Positions 1-8,174 of a stretch of DNA of 64,000 nt are shown piece after piece. This stretch comes from Chromatium okenii (GTDB taxonomy: Bacteria; Pseudomonadota; Gammaproteobacteria; Chromatiales; Chromatiaceae). Location of the stretch: contig NZ_PPGH01000035.1 in NCBI RefSeq assembly GCF_002958735.1, positions 460,001 through 524,000 of the forward strand, read 5' to 3'. The position numbers were made by a program, and so were the translations under genes. The notes under the pieces are model-generated. The model saw only the letters and a program-made list of their open reading frames with translations, ran no database searches and was not told the origin of the DNA. How positions within the stretch are numbered: position 1 is the stretch's first letter; each line of letters opens with the position of its first letter.

Positions 1-128
1 GGGTTTATCCGCTGGGGCTGGCGTTGCTGTACATCGCCGCAATCCTGACGCTGTGGTCAATGGTGGTTTATCTCATCGCCGCATGGCCGAGTTTATCCGG
101 TCAAACGGCAATGAATACGCGGAAATAA
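1..128 (+). CDS. pgsA: CDP-diacylglycerol-glycerol-3-phosphate phosphatidyltransferase, C-terminal end
   Basis: Only the last 41 codons are present (the reading frame starts at base 3, TAA at 126-128). The translated end is a hydrophobic helix containing LYIAAILTLWSMVVYL followed by a short polar tail. This strongly resembles the last transmembrane helix of PgsA, the inner-membrane enzyme making phosphatidylglycerophosphate for acidic phospholipids. The rest of the gene lies outside the window. It converges on metF with one base between the two stop codons. The identification rests on this one helix, so another CDP-alcohol phosphatidyltransferase is possible. Confidence 0.6.
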   Translation, partial: VYPLGLALLYIAAILTLWSMVVYLIAAWPSLSGQTAMNTRK

Positions 129-129
129 A

Positions 130-975
130 TCATTTGGTTGGCAAATGAAGCTCAGTCCATAAACGCACAATTGGTGCGGATTGATTCATCGTATAGAAAT
201 GCAACCCCGGTGCACCGCCAGCGATTAATTGCTGGCACAAATTCAGCACCACTTCGTGACCAAAGGCGCGAATACTTTCGACATCGTCGCCAAATCCTTC
301 TAATTGCCGCCGAATCCAGCGCGGAATTTCTGCTCCGCAAGTATCCGAAAATCGTGCCAATTGCGTGTAATTGGTAATCGGCATAATGCCCGGAATAATG
401 GGAATGTTGATTCCGCTGCGCTGGCAATTCGTAACAAAGGCAAAATACGCATCTGCATTATAAAAATACTGCGTAATTGCGCCATCGGCTCCAGCGTCCA
501 CTTTACGCTTAAAGTTCTCAAAATCACGCGCCGGATTACTTGATTGCGGGTGATATTCGGGATAAGCCGCAACTTCAATTGAAAACGCATCGCTAAATTC
601 AGTACGCACGAATTGCACCAATTCATTCGCATAATGAAAATTGCCACGTTCACCAGCACCCATTCCTGATGGCATATCACCGCGTAAAGCGACCAATCGT
701 TTAATTCCCAGAGTTTGATAATGCGTCAATAACTCGCGCACTTGTTCGCGGGTCGAACCAATACAAGCGAGATGCGGCGCAGTATCAATGTTCAATTCGC
801 GCAGCCAATTCACCGTGTCTAACGTTCCTTCACGAGTGGAACCGCCTGCGCCATAAGTGACCGAGAAATAAGCGGGATTCAGCGTATTGAGTTGGCTAAT
901 TTCTAACTTGAGTTTCGCCATGCCTTCAGCGGTTTTAGGTGGAAACAGTTCAACGCTGTAAAGTGGAGTTATCAT
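130..975 (-). CDS. metF: methylenetetrahydrofolate reductase
   Basis: A 281-residue protein, the usual length of bacterial MetF. It reduces 5,10-methylene-THF to 5-methyl-THF with FAD, supplying the methyl group for methionine synthesis. The N-terminus YSVELFPPKT carries the family's catalytic Glu in the S-x-E-x-[FV]-P-P-K motif. HLACIGSTREQV, ALRGDMP and the IPGIMPITNYTQ segment are also typical. The start at 975 gives the standard N-terminus MITPLYSVELF. It converges on pgsA. About 190 bases upstream separate it from the accessory island, and no SAM riboswitch is evident there. Confidence 0.95.
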   Translation of the reverse strand: MITPLYSVELFPPKTAEGMAKLKLEISQLNTLNPAYFSVTYGAGGSTREGTLDTVNWLRELNIDTAPHLACIGSTREQVRELLTHYQTLGIKRLVALRGDMPSGMGAGERGNFHYANELVQFVRTEFSDAFSIEVAAYPEYHPQSSNPARDFENFKRKVDAGADGAITQYFYNADAYFAFVTNCQRSGINIPIIPGIMPITNYTQLARFSDTCGAEIPRWIRRQLEGFGDDVESIRAFGHEVVLNLCQQLIAGGAPGLHFYTMNQSAPIVRLWTELHLPTK

Positions 976-1164
976 TAATATATTCTCTGAAAAATGAAAT
1001 GCTGGCGTGATGGGTATTTGATCAATCCAGTACCGTTGGTTAACGGGTAATCATACTCGAAACTGACGGCGATATTCTAATTCAATAATAAGGGACAGGA
1101 CTCGGTTAGTCGTGGCATCGGCATCAAGATTTTTCGGAATTGAATCATTATTGCTTTAATCAAT

Positions 1165-1212
1165 AACGCAGTTGGTGTTAAGTGGAGCAATTTATTTAAC
1201 GCCAACTGCGTT
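1165..1212. terminator. bidirectional hairpin, module copy 1
   Basis: Arms AACGCAGTTGGTGTTAA and TTAACGCCAACTGCGTT form a long near-perfect stem with a loop of about 14 bases. It sits 17 bases past the stop of the leftward antirepressor-like gene. Near-identical copies lie at 6630-6677 and 10900-10947 after the two sister genes, so it travels with the module. It is read as a factor-independent terminator for the leftward gene. Confidence 0.7.
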
Positions 1213-1228
1213 TGTTCATCCTGCTATT

Positions 1229-2023
1229 TTATTGCGCTGGCAGCAATTTATTTCCATCCAGATGTGCTTCCAATCGCGCCAGTAATTCGGGAAAGCGATT
1301 TACAAAAAACAGCGGTTGGGTCTCGCGGGGATTATTCGGGCTGGTTTCATTGCGCCCGTATTGCAAACCTTCTTCGGTCAAACTCCAGAACTGCTTGATC
1401 TTACCGCCAGTACTCTTGCGTGACAGATGCTCCAGAATTCCCATTGCTTCCAATGCGGGATTGACGGTGTTAGCGACCTTACTACCCAGCGAATGTCCCA
1501 TCCCTTTCAATAGCGGAGTAATCGCTCTTACCAATGGTTCATCAACATAATCCGGCAGAAAATCGGAATTGAATCCTTCCGATTCAATAAATTTAGCCAA
1601 CATCCGAATCTTGCTGGTTTCTGATACGCGCAATGACCGCATCGCTAATTCAACAATCTGAACCTTCATTGCTGGTTGATAAGGCAGCGTATAGGTGTCG
1701 GGTTGAATAGATGATTGTTGCAGAGTTGATGCAAAAGCAGCTTCAAGTTCCTGCCAGCGATCCACTAATTTAGCAGTGAACTCAGGTGAAAGCTGGGCAA
1801 CTACAATGAACGTGTCGCGCTTGTGTGCGTGAGTGAAGACGTAGACCTGAACAGGTTTAGTAGCTGTAGAAATTTCCTCAATTTGAGGTAATTCGATAAC
1901 TCCTTGATTTGCAAGAGACTCAATCGTGCGTTTCACGTTGTCGTGACGCTTGCCGGTGAGTTCTGCGATCTCGCGGGAAGTCATGGTGACGGGTAATACG
2001 GAAAGGGTGTTGCAAGTTTCCAT
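1229..2023 (-). CDS. phage antirepressor-like protein with Rha-type N-terminus (module copy 1)
   Basis: A 264-residue protein starting at ATG 2023, giving METCNTLSVLPVTMTSREIA; this start aligns with both sister genes. Residues about 15-95 (MTSREIAELTGKRHDNVKR onward) resemble the phage Rha/antirepressor N-terminal domain. From about residue 105 the protein is almost identical to the genes at 6694-7563 and 10964-11782. The shared half contains GMGHSLGSKVANTVNPALEA and LTEEGLQYG, like the winged-helix C-terminal parts of phage antirepressors. Such proteins bind DNA or repressors and trigger phage or island gene expression; that role is inferred. Its leader is split by an IS at 2110-3334. AAACCTCTTAG upstream of the ATG (reverse: CTAAGAGGTTT) supplies the likely ribosome binding site. 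Confidence 0.75.
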   Translation of the reverse strand: METCNTLSVLPVTMTSREIAELTGKRHDNVKRTIESLANQGVIELPQIEEISTATKPVQVYVFTHAHKRDTFIVVAQLSPEFTAKLVDRWQELEAAFASTLQQSSIQPDTYTLPYQPAMKVQIVELAMRSLRVSETSKIRMLAKFIESEGFNSDFLPDYVDEPLVRAITPLLKGMGHSLGSKVANTVNPALEAMGILEHLSRKSTGGKIKQFWSLTEEGLQYGRNETSPNNPRETQPLFFVNRFPELLARLEAHLDGNKLLPAQ

Positions 2024-2079
2024 TACGGAAAACCTCTTAGATTTGCTGTTATGCAAAGGGATTCCCCAAATAGGCTTCG

Positions 2080-2109
2080 GGTCAGCCGGGAGGATAACAA
2101 CGGCTCTAA
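2080..2109 (-). promoter_or_regulatory. proximal part of module leader, copy 1
   Basis: This is the gene-proximal arm of the conserved leader of the antirepressor-like gene, cut from its distal arm by the IS. It contains GGAGGATAACAAC (2089-2101), which is complementary to GTTGTTATTCCTTC at 3466-3479 except for one bulged base and one mismatch. GTCAGCCGGGAG (2081-2092) can alternatively pair with CTCCCGACCGGCTGAC at 3383-3398. The equivalent arms in copies 2 and 3 have different sequences that keep pairing. Confidence 0.6.
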
Positions 2110-3334
2110 GGAAACACTGATTAAATAGCCAGCATCGTTGCGATCTAAATGATAAAATAGGCATCAGTCGTAATGTAAATATGATACCAGCATGAAACAA
2201 TTTTCTTTTGCACAATCAGAATTTTTAGCAAAAAAGAAAACGACGCGCCGTGAACGTTTTCTCAATGATATGGAAAAAATTGTTCCATGGTCAACTTTGG
2301 TTAAAGCATTGACACCTTATTACTACCCTGATAGTCAAGGTAAGCGTGGTCGTCCGCCAATAGGATTAGAGCGGATGTTAAGGATGTACTTTGTACAGCA
2401 ATGGTATCATCTTGCTGATGAGGCACTGGAAGATGCAATTTACGATAGTCAATCATTACTGCAATTCATAGGTATTGATTTGAGTGTTGAAGCGGTACCA
2501 GATGCAACAACACTGTTGAAATTTCGCCATTTACTCGAACGTCATGCACTGACTACAGTGATTTTTTCTACAATCAATGCGCATTTACGCGAGAAAGGAT
2601 TGTTGTTAAATCAAGGGACAATCGTTGATGCGACCATTATCAATGCCCCTTCTTCAACAAAAAACGAAGCAAAAGAACGCGATCCAGAAATGCATTCTAC
2701 TCGCAAGGGAAATCAATGGTATTTCGGAATGAAAGCACACATTGGTGTTGACGTTAATTCTGGGTTAGTGCATACCGTGGTTGGCACGGCGGCAAATGAG
2801 CATGATGTCACTCAAGTTGAAAACATTTTACATGGTCAAGAACAAAAAGTTTTTGGTGATGCTGGCTACACTGGTGCAGATAAACGCGAAAAAGTTAAAA
2901 ACAAATTTAATGAAAAAGTGGTCAGTTGGAATATCGCTGAAAAACGTTCTAAAGTTGAAAAAATGGATGATGGTTTGTTGAAAAATCTCACGCAACAGAT
3001 TGAAAAAATTAAGGCGCAAATACGCGCGCGTGTTGAACATCCATTTCACATTATTAAAAATCTATTTATGCACCGTAAGGTACGTTATAAAGGGCTTGCG
3101 AAAAACACTGCGCAACTACAAACTTTGTTTGCTCTGGCTAATCTCTTAATAGCAAAAAAGGCGCTGTTAAAAGCCTAATATAGAGTTCACAGCATAAGAG
3201 TACCTTAATTTTACCTAATAAAGAGGTTGACTATTTTGAATCACTAAAGCAAAAACTATTTATTTAATATCCCCTCTATAAAAATATGCTTTTAAAAAGG
3301 CAACGTGGAGAACATTAAATAGATCAGCGGTTCC
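2110..3334 (+). mobile_element. IS5-family insertion sequence (1225 bp)
   Basis: The ends are GGAAACACTGATT on the left and AGATCAGCGGTTCC on the right, imperfect terminal inverted repeats. They are flanked by a direct repeat CTAA (2106-2109 and 3335-3338), fitting the YTAR target of IS5-type elements. The boundaries are confirmed by module copy 2, whose unbroken sequence reads CGGCTCTAAGTCACCGCG where copy 1 is split. The element holds one transposase gene and looks intact. Confidence 0.9.
2192..3178 (+). CDS. IS5-family transposase
   Basis: A 328-residue DDE transposase, full length for the family. The N-terminal DUF772-like domain includes RGRPPIGLERMLRMYFVQQW and the helical dimerisation region. 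The catalytic core shows GTIVDATIINAPSS (first Asp), then HIGVDVNSGLVHT and VFGDAGYTGAD (second Asp), and RARVEHPFHIIKNLF with the final Glu. It moves the surrounding element by cut-and-paste. The gene is complete, so the IS may be active. It is clearly more AT-rich than the flanking module, consistent with a recent arrival. Confidence 0.92.
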   Translation: MKQFSFAQSEFLAKKKTTRRERFLNDMEKIVPWSTLVKALTPYYYPDSQGKRGRPPIGLERMLRMYFVQQWYHLADEALEDAIYDSQSLLQFIGIDLSVEAVPDATTLLKFRHLLERHALTTVIFSTINAHLREKGLLLNQGTIVDATIINAPSSTKNEAKERDPEMHSTRKGNQWYFGMKAHIGVDVNSGLVHTVVGTAANEHDVTQVENILHGQEQKVFGDAGYTGADKREKVKNKFNEKVVSWNIAEKRSKVEKMDDGLLKNLTQQIEKIKAQIRARVEHPFHIIKNLFMHRKVRYKGLAKNTAQLQTLFALANLLIAKKALLKA

Positions 3335-3516
3335 CTAAGTCACCGCGTGGGTATTCCTGAATGGTTCAGGCTATTCGCCACACTCCCGACCGGCTGACCT
3401 TCATAATAAACCGTGCGGGCAAAAAAAACGCGCCTGTCTGTCGGGGGCGTTTCCGCTTAGATGAGGTTGTTATTCCTTCTGCAACATAGCAAATCACTTC
3501 AGCGCACCGATGTCAA
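3335..3516 (-). promoter_or_regulatory. distal part of module leader with TTGACA promoter element, copy 1
   Basis: This continues the leader interrupted by the IS. On the minus strand a consensus -35 TTGACA (complement at 3511-3516) is kept in all three copies. Next comes the arm pairing with 2089-2101, a GC-rich hairpin region and CTCCCGACCGGCTGAC (3383-3398). CCTGAATGGTTCAGG forms a small hairpin. With the IS in place the promoter is more than 1.2 kb further from its gene, so expression of copy 1 from it is probably disturbed. Confidence 0.6.
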
Positions 3517-3856
3517 CTACAATTTTAACGTTGCATAATCGCTGGGTTATTTTAATCCTGTGCAATCGCCAGCAATTATGAATGTTAATTGTTTTTTAAT
3601 TATGCAGAAACGTGAAATTGATAACAGCATTATTTCGTTTTCTTTAGCGTCGATTAAAAATCTTTTTTCCAGTTTGCCCTGCGTTGGAGAACAGAATTGA
3701 ATCAGCGTTTTCTAAAATAGCGCGAGCACTGTTGAATTGCTGGTGGTGACTACGCTGATTTTTGAGTACATCAAACCTTGATTTTATGCAATAGCAAATT
3801 TGCGTTGCAGGTCTATACTTTCCCCGCACGTCAATTCATCCATTCAGGAACAAGTC
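3517..3856 (+). promoter_or_regulatory. upstream region of secreted DUF1566 gene, copy 1
   Basis: No gene is recognised here. The stretch is nearly identical to 7826-8174 and partly to 12042-12238. It should hold the rightward promoter of the secreted-protein gene; TATACT at 3814-3819 is a possible -10, but no convincing -35 is seen. AGGA at 3846-3849 is a well-spaced ribosome binding site for the ATG at 3857. Confidence 0.45.
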
Positions 3857-4909
3857 ATGTCTGACTCACTGCGTTTTCTGCGTTCTTATCTGCACTGGGC
3901 GAGCATCGCTGCGCTGCTGCTGTTTCTTCCCGCCACTCACGCCGCCGGTCTCAACGACACCGGCATCACCACTTGCTCAAATGCAACCAAAAACGGCTTG
4001 CCGTGTCCGGTCGCGGGTTTCCCCGGTCAAGACGCCGAATTCGGCAGCAACGGTTTTGATTTCACGAAATTAGATGCAGCCGGAAATGATTTGCCAGCAA
4101 CCGCTACCAATCACACCTGCGTCCGCGATAATGTCACTGGTTTAATCTGGCAAGTGAAACTCAGTGATTCAACTTTCACTTTTGACCAAACCGCTGCTTA
4201 TGCTGAAACTGTTAATTCAACTGGTTTATGCGGATTCAAAGACTGGCGAATGCCGAATATAAAAGAATTGATGGGGATTGCCGATTACAGCCGCTATTCA
4301 CCGGCAATTGATACCAATTATTTTCCGGGTACGCCGAGTTCGGGGTTTTGGTCCGGTTCTCCGGATGCCAACTACTCGAGCAACGCGTGGAGCGTGGATT
4401 TCGGCTATGGCAACCCCGGCGGCGACTACTATGGCCGCGCCGACAAGCACAATCGGAGCAATGCGCTGCTCGTCCGGCTCGTCCGCGGCGGACAGTCTTT
4501 TGACACCTTTGCTGATAACGACGATGGCACAGTCTCCCAAACTAACACCGGGCTAATGTGGGCAAAATGCAGCGAAGGACAAACTGGCACGAATTGCACT
4601 GGTAATGCGACGTATATGGATTGGATCGCCGCATTAACCGTCGCCAATAATTCCAATCTGGGTGGCTATAACGATTGGCGGCTGCCGAATTTCAAAGAGC
4701 TGCAAGCCTTGGTCGATTACAGCCGCTATTCACCGGCAATTGATACCACGCAATTTCCCAATACGCCGAGTTCGTGGTTTTGGTCCGGTTCTCCGAATGC
4801 CAACTACTCGAACTACGCGTGGTACGTGTGTTTCAGCAGTGGCCACGCCTACTACGACGGTCGGAGCAACGGCTACGGCCTCCGCGTCCGGCTCGTCCGC
4901 GGCGGATAG
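3857..4909 (+). CDS. secreted protein with two DUF1566 (Lcl_C) lectin-like domains, ends at amber codon (module copy 1)
   Basis: The start at 3857 gives MSDSLRFLRSYLHWASIAAL, a signal peptide with a hydrophobic core and a likely cut after THA. Two tandem DUF1566 domains follow, each with CVRDNVTGLIW or TNTGLMWAKC, a DWRMPN or DWRLPN motif and a final VRLVRGG. This C-type-lectin-like fold is a known target of diversity-generating retroelements, and both domains end in segments that look diversified. The frame closes at TAG 4907-4909, where the sister sequences have CAG in GGQSF. Beyond it the same frame stays open to 6544, so this is the first part of a longer gene cut by one C-to-T change. 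Host attachment or ligand binding is inferred. Confidence 0.8.
   Translation: MSDSLRFLRSYLHWASIAALLLFLPATHAAGLNDTGITTCSNATKNGLPCPVAGFPGQDAEFGSNGFDFTKLDAAGNDLPATATNHTCVRDNVTGLIWQVKLSDSTFTFDQTAAYAETVNSTGLCGFKDWRMPNIKELMGIADYSRYSPAIDTNYFPGTPSSGFWSGSPDANYSSNAWSVDFGYGNPGGDYYGRADKHNRSNALLVRLVRGGQSFDTFADNDDGTVSQTNTGLMWAKCSEGQTGTNCTGNATYMDWIAALTVANNSNLGGYNDWRLPNFKELQALVDYSRYSPAIDTTQFPNTPSSWFWSGSPNANYSNYAWYVCFSSGHAYYDGRSNGYGLRVRLVRGG
4364..4471 (+). other. candidate DGR variable region VR1
   Basis: This segment lies between the constant GGTTTTGGTCCGGTTCTCCG and GTCCGGCTCGTCCGCGGCGG. Compared with VR2-VR4, constant codons (gcc, gcg tgg, gtg, ttc, ggc, cgg) alternate with changing codons that nearly all have the form NNC or NNT (gat, tac, agc, aac, tat, cac). 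This fits adenine-specific mutagenesis of AAC/AAT codons. VR1 is about six codons longer than the others. Confidence 0.7.
4796..4885 (+). other. candidate DGR variable region VR2
   Basis: Second DUF1566 domain of copy 1, with the same constant frame as VR1. Changing codons are aat, aac, tac, tac, tgt, agc, agt, cac, tac, gac, ggt and similar, again NNC/NNT. The constant 3' segment GTCCGGCTCGTCCGCGGCGG follows and could serve as the initiation site of mutagenic homing. The amber codon comes directly after it. Confidence 0.7.
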
Positions 4910-5125
4910 TCTTTTGATCCTTTTGATTCTTTAAATGTTAATAAAACTGGGAGTGGTAGCGGTAGCGTCAGTAGCAATCCAGCAGGAATTAACTGCGGCG
5001 CGATTTGTGCGGCGGATTTTAATCGCGGCAGTGAAATAATCCTCACCGCTGCGCCGGATGCTAATTCGACCTTCGGCGGCTGGAGCGGCGCGTGTTCCAA
5101 TAAAACTGGCGATTGCACGGTCACA

Positions 5126-6544
5126 ATGTCTGAAGCGCAAACCGTTACTGCGACTTTTACCGCCAAACCAATCACTTATAAACTCTCAGTCAGCAAAGTT
5201 GGCACTGGCTCGGTCAAAAGCGATCCGTCTGGAATCAATTGCGGCAGCGACTGCGTGGCGAGTTTCGACAAGGGCAAAGTGGTGACGTTGACCGCGACGG
5301 CAGCGAGCGGCTACAGCTTTGGCGGCTGGAGCGGCGCGTGTTCCAACACCAGCGGCACTTGCTCGGTGAGCATGGCAAGCGCCAAAACCGTCACTGCGAC
5401 ATTTATTGTTGCTGCGCCGGTAAATTATCAATTAACGGTAAAGAAAACTGGCAGCGGAAGTGTTAACAGCGATCCAAACGGAATCAATTGCGGCAGCAAT
5501 TGCAGCGCCAATTTCGAGAGCGGCAGCGCCGTGATTCTCACTGCCGAGCCAGCCAGCGGTTATGAATTCAATCGTTGGAGCGGTTGCACCGCGTTTGCCA
5601 CCAATCCGCTGCAATGTCAGGTTGATATAAATAAAGCGCAAACCGTTAGCGCGACATTTACCGCAGCAGCGCCAACTACGCCGGTGAATTATCAATTAAC
5701 GGTAAAGAAAACCGGCAATGGCACAATCAACAGCGATCCAAACGGAATTAACTGCGGCAGCAATTGCAGCGCCAATTTCGAGAGCGGCAAAACGATCACG
5801 CTTACCGCTGCGCCCGCTGCTGATTCAACCTTTGTCAGTTGGAGCGGCTGCACCGCAGTTGCCGCAAATCCGCTGCAATGCACTGTCACGATGAGCAAAG
5901 CACAGGCAATTACCGCGACGTTTGCGGTTATTCCCACAACCGGCGGCAATCTCACGGTCAAAACCGTTGGCAATGGCAACGTTACCAGCGATCCGTTGGG
6001 AATCAATTGCGGTTCTCTTTGCGCGGCGAGCTTTAGCGATCGCGTTGTCACGCTCACTGCGTTGCCCGCGAGCGGTGAAACATTTGTGCGTTGGAATGGC
6101 TGCATTGCAAATGCAACTAATCCCATGCAATGCCGCGTAACCTTAACTAAAAATCTCACCGTGACCGCTGAATTCAGCAATAAAACAACCCTTGAAGCTG
6201 ATATTCAAATCACCAACGTGGTTTTAACTCCTGTTTCTCCGAGTGCAGGAAAAAGTTTCACAGCACAAATCACCTTAAAAAATATCGGCAATATCGCCTT
6301 AACCAGCGGCAGTCATTTGGAAGTGTGGGCGAGTGAACCGAGCGGACAATCTTGTGGCGCAATTGGTGATGCGTTTGCGGATATTGATCAATTGGCACGC
6401 AATGACAGCACAACCATTACTGTCAAACTCATTGCGCCTATTAAAGGAATGCAACGCTTGCGCGTATTTGCGGATAGTCAGTGCAAAATGACTGAATTAA
6501 GCGAAAGGAATAATCAACTGGTTAAACATTATACCGTCAACTAA
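5126..6544 (+). CDS. C-terminal half of the copy 1 secreted protein: Cys-containing beta-repeats and CARDB-like domain
   Basis: The frame is open from 4910 right after the amber codon and is identical to that of the upstream part; 5126 is the first ATG. From 4910 there are five repeats of about 80 residues of the type TVKKTGSGSVNSDPNGINCG, then W-SG-C and T-V-T-ATF, resembling the divergent InlB B-repeat. Each has a conserved Cys pair. The last 115 residues (ADIQITNVVLTPVSPSAGKS) resemble a CARDB or adhesin-like beta domain. Without readthrough this half lacks a signal peptide and is probably not made, so it is better regarded as part of one interrupted gene, 3857-6544. Confidence 0.6.
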   Translation: MSEAQTVTATFTAKPITYKLSVSKVGTGSVKSDPSGINCGSDCVASFDKGKVVTLTATAASGYSFGGWSGACSNTSGTCSVSMASAKTVTATFIVAAPVNYQLTVKKTGSGSVNSDPNGINCGSNCSANFESGSAVILTAEPASGYEFNRWSGCTAFATNPLQCQVDINKAQTVSATFTAAAPTTPVNYQLTVKKTGNGTINSDPNGINCGSNCSANFESGKTITLTAAPAADSTFVSWSGCTAVAANPLQCTVTMSKAQAITATFAVIPTTGGNLTVKTVGNGNVTSDPLGINCGSLCAASFSDRVVTLTALPASGETFVRWNGCIANATNPMQCRVTLTKNLTVTAEFSNKTTLEADIQITNVVLTPVSPSAGKSFTAQITLKNIGNIALTSGSHLEVWASEPSGQSCGAIGDAFADIDQLARNDSTTITVKLIAPIKGMQRLRVFADSQCKMTELSERNNQLVKHYTVN

Positions 6545-6558
6545 TGAATGATCGGCAT

Positions 6559-6588
6559 TGCCATGAATTCATGCGCCTATTCATGGCA
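6559..6588. repeat. dispersed hairpin TGCCATGAAT...ATTCATGGCA
   Basis: A perfect ten-base stem with a ten-base loop just past the end of the copy 1 secreted-protein gene. Close copies lie at 10829-10858 and 19621-19650, the last after the restriction gene outside the module. It is probably a terminator or REP-like element. The three copies share the upstream word CGGCATTGCCAT. Confidence 0.6.
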
Positions 6589-6629
6589 TCAAGACTTTTC
6601 TGAATTGAATCATTATTGCTTTAATCAAT

Positions 6630-6677
6630 AACGCAGTTGGTGTTAAGTGGATCAATTTATTTAACGCCAACTGCGTT
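6630..6677. terminator. bidirectional hairpin, module copy 2
   Basis: Same long stem as at 1165-1212 (arms AACGCAGTTGGTGTTAA and TTAACGCCAACTGCGTT). It lies between the converging copy 1 secreted-protein gene and the copy 2 antirepressor-like gene, so it can stop transcription from both sides. Confidence 0.7.
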
Positions 6678-6693
6678 TGTTCATCCTGCTATT

Positions 6694-7563
6694 TTATTGC
6701 GCTGGCAGCAATTTATTTCCATCCAGATGCAGATGTACTTCCAATCGCGCTAGTAATTCAGGAAAGCGATTTACAAAAAACAGCGGTTGCGTCTCGCGGG
6801 GATTATTCGGGCTGGTTTCATTGCGCCCGTATTGCAAACCTTCTTCGGTCAAACTCCAAAACTGCTTGATCTTACCGCCAGTGCTCTTGCGTGAAAGATG
6901 CTCCAGAATTCCCATTGCTTCCAATGCGGGATTGACGGTGTTAGCGACCTTACTACCCAGCGAATGTCCCATCCCTTTCAATAGCGGAGTAATCGCTCTT
7001 ACCAATGGTTCATCAACATAATCCGGCAGAAAATCGGAATTGATGCCATTGCTTTTACAAAAAGTGGCGTACATCCGAATCTTGCTGGTTTCTGATACGC
7101 GCAATTCCCGAATAGCAGATTCAAAAATTTGAATCTCAAGTGCTGGTTGATAAGGCAGCGTATAGGTGTCGGGTTGAATGAATGTAGATCGCGGATTGAT
7201 TGCCTGCCCCTGTGTCCAATAGTCCCAGAGCGCATCATCACATTCATTCTGATAAACGATGACGGTCTCGCGGATGTCTGGCTTCACTTTATTCGGATGA
7301 ATGGTCATCAGCCAGCCGGGGAGCTTGCGGAGTGGAAAACACACCATTTCGCGTTGCTTGCCATCCTCAGCAACCATTGTGATTTCCACAATGGTTGAAG
7401 CAAATCGTTGATTAGACTTGATTTTTGTGAACTGACTCGCCCAATCAAGCCCCATGCCTTCGACGATGGGCTTCATCGGCGTATACGGAGTGCCGTCAAT
7501 GTCAACGAGGAACAGAGTGGTATTGCGGAAAGGAACGGGAATGAGCGTATTGCTAGTTTCCAT
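6694..7563 (-). CDS. phage antirepressor-like protein with P22_AR_N-type N-terminus (module copy 2)
   Basis: A 289-residue protein starting METSNTLIPVPFRNTTLFLV. Residues about 15-120 match the style of the P22 antirepressor N-terminal domain: an LVDIDGTPYTPMKPIVEGMG segment, then LDWASQFTKIKSNQRF, and FPLRKLPGWLMTIHPNKV. From about residue 130 it joins the C-terminal half shared with the genes at 1229-2023 and 10964-11782. The three paralogues therefore differ by exchange of the first domain while the last is conserved. The C-terminus has a short duplication (LEVHLHLDGNK). A role in derepressing phage or island genes is inferred. Confidence 0.75.
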   Translation of the reverse strand: METSNTLIPVPFRNTTLFLVDIDGTPYTPMKPIVEGMGLDWASQFTKIKSNQRFASTIVEITMVAEDGKQREMVCFPLRKLPGWLMTIHPNKVKPDIRETVIVYQNECDDALWDYWTQGQAINPRSTFIQPDTYTLPYQPALEIQIFESAIRELRVSETSKIRMYATFCKSNGINSDFLPDYVDEPLVRAITPLLKGMGHSLGSKVANTVNPALEAMGILEHLSRKSTGGKIKQFWSLTEEGLQYGRNETSPNNPRETQPLFFVNRFPELLARLEVHLHLDGNKLLPAQ

Positions 7564-7619
7564 TACGGAAAACCTCTTAGATTTGCTTTAGTGCAAAGGG
7601 ATTCCCCAAATAGGCTCAG

Positions 7620-7825
7620 GTCAGCCGGGAGGACTAAAACGGCTCTAAGTCACCGCGTGGGTATTCCTGAATGGTTCAGGCTATTCGCCACACTCCCGAC
7701 CGGCTGACTTTCATAATAACCGAGCGGGCAAAAAAATACCGCCTATCTGTCGGGGGCGTTTCCGCTTAGACGAGGTTTTAGTTCCTCCTGAGACATAGAA
7801 AATCACTTCAGCGCACCGATGTCAA
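7620..7825 (-). promoter_or_regulatory. structured leader of antirepressor-like gene, copy 2 (intact)
   Basis: On the minus strand: TTGACA (complement 7820-7825), then an arm at 7775-7788 (plus GTTTTAGTTCCTCC) complementary to GGAGGACTAAAAC at 7628-7640. A second possible stem joins GTCAGCCGGGAG (7620-7631) to CTCCCGACCGGCTGAC (7693-7708). The two stems share GGAG, so they exclude each other. The variable part of the first stem covaries among the three copies. The arrangement, a short RNA with internal complementarity ahead of an antirepressor gene, recalls the C4-ant region of phages P1 and P7; that link is inference. Confidence 0.6.
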
Positions 7826-8174
7826 CTACAATTTTAACGTTGCATAATCGCTGGATGATTTTAATTTAATTTGTGCTGTGCAATCGCCAGCAATTATGAA
7901 TGTTAATTATTTTTTAATTATGCGGAAACGTGAAATTGATAACAGCATTATTTCGTTTTCTTTAGCGTCGATTAAAAATCTTTTTTCCAGTTTGCCCGGC
8001 GTTGGAGAACAGAATTAAATCGGGGTTTTCTAAAATAGCGCGAGCATTGTTGAATTGCTGGTGGTGACTACGCCGATTTTTGAGTACATCAAACCTTGAT
8101 TTTATGCAATAGCAAATTTGCGTTGCAGGTTTATACTTTCTCCGCACGTCAATTCATCCATTCAGGAACATGTT
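7826..8174 (+). promoter_or_regulatory. upstream region of secreted DUF1566 gene, copy 2
   Basis: No gene is recognised. It is nearly the same as 3517-3856, with a few changes and a small insertion near 7865. The rightward promoter is expected here. A run AGGAACATGTT precedes the ATG at 8175. Confidence 0.4.

Noticed and set aside
976..1160. Possible SAM riboswitch ahead of metF
   Set aside because: No recognisable SAM-I or other SAM aptamer pattern; the sequence is AT-rich and weakly structured.
3644..3829. A 61-codon frame on the minus strand, repeated at 7962-8147
   Set aside because: It is conserved only because the module DNA is duplicated; there is no ribosome binding site or family feature, and it covers the promoter region of the secreted-protein gene.
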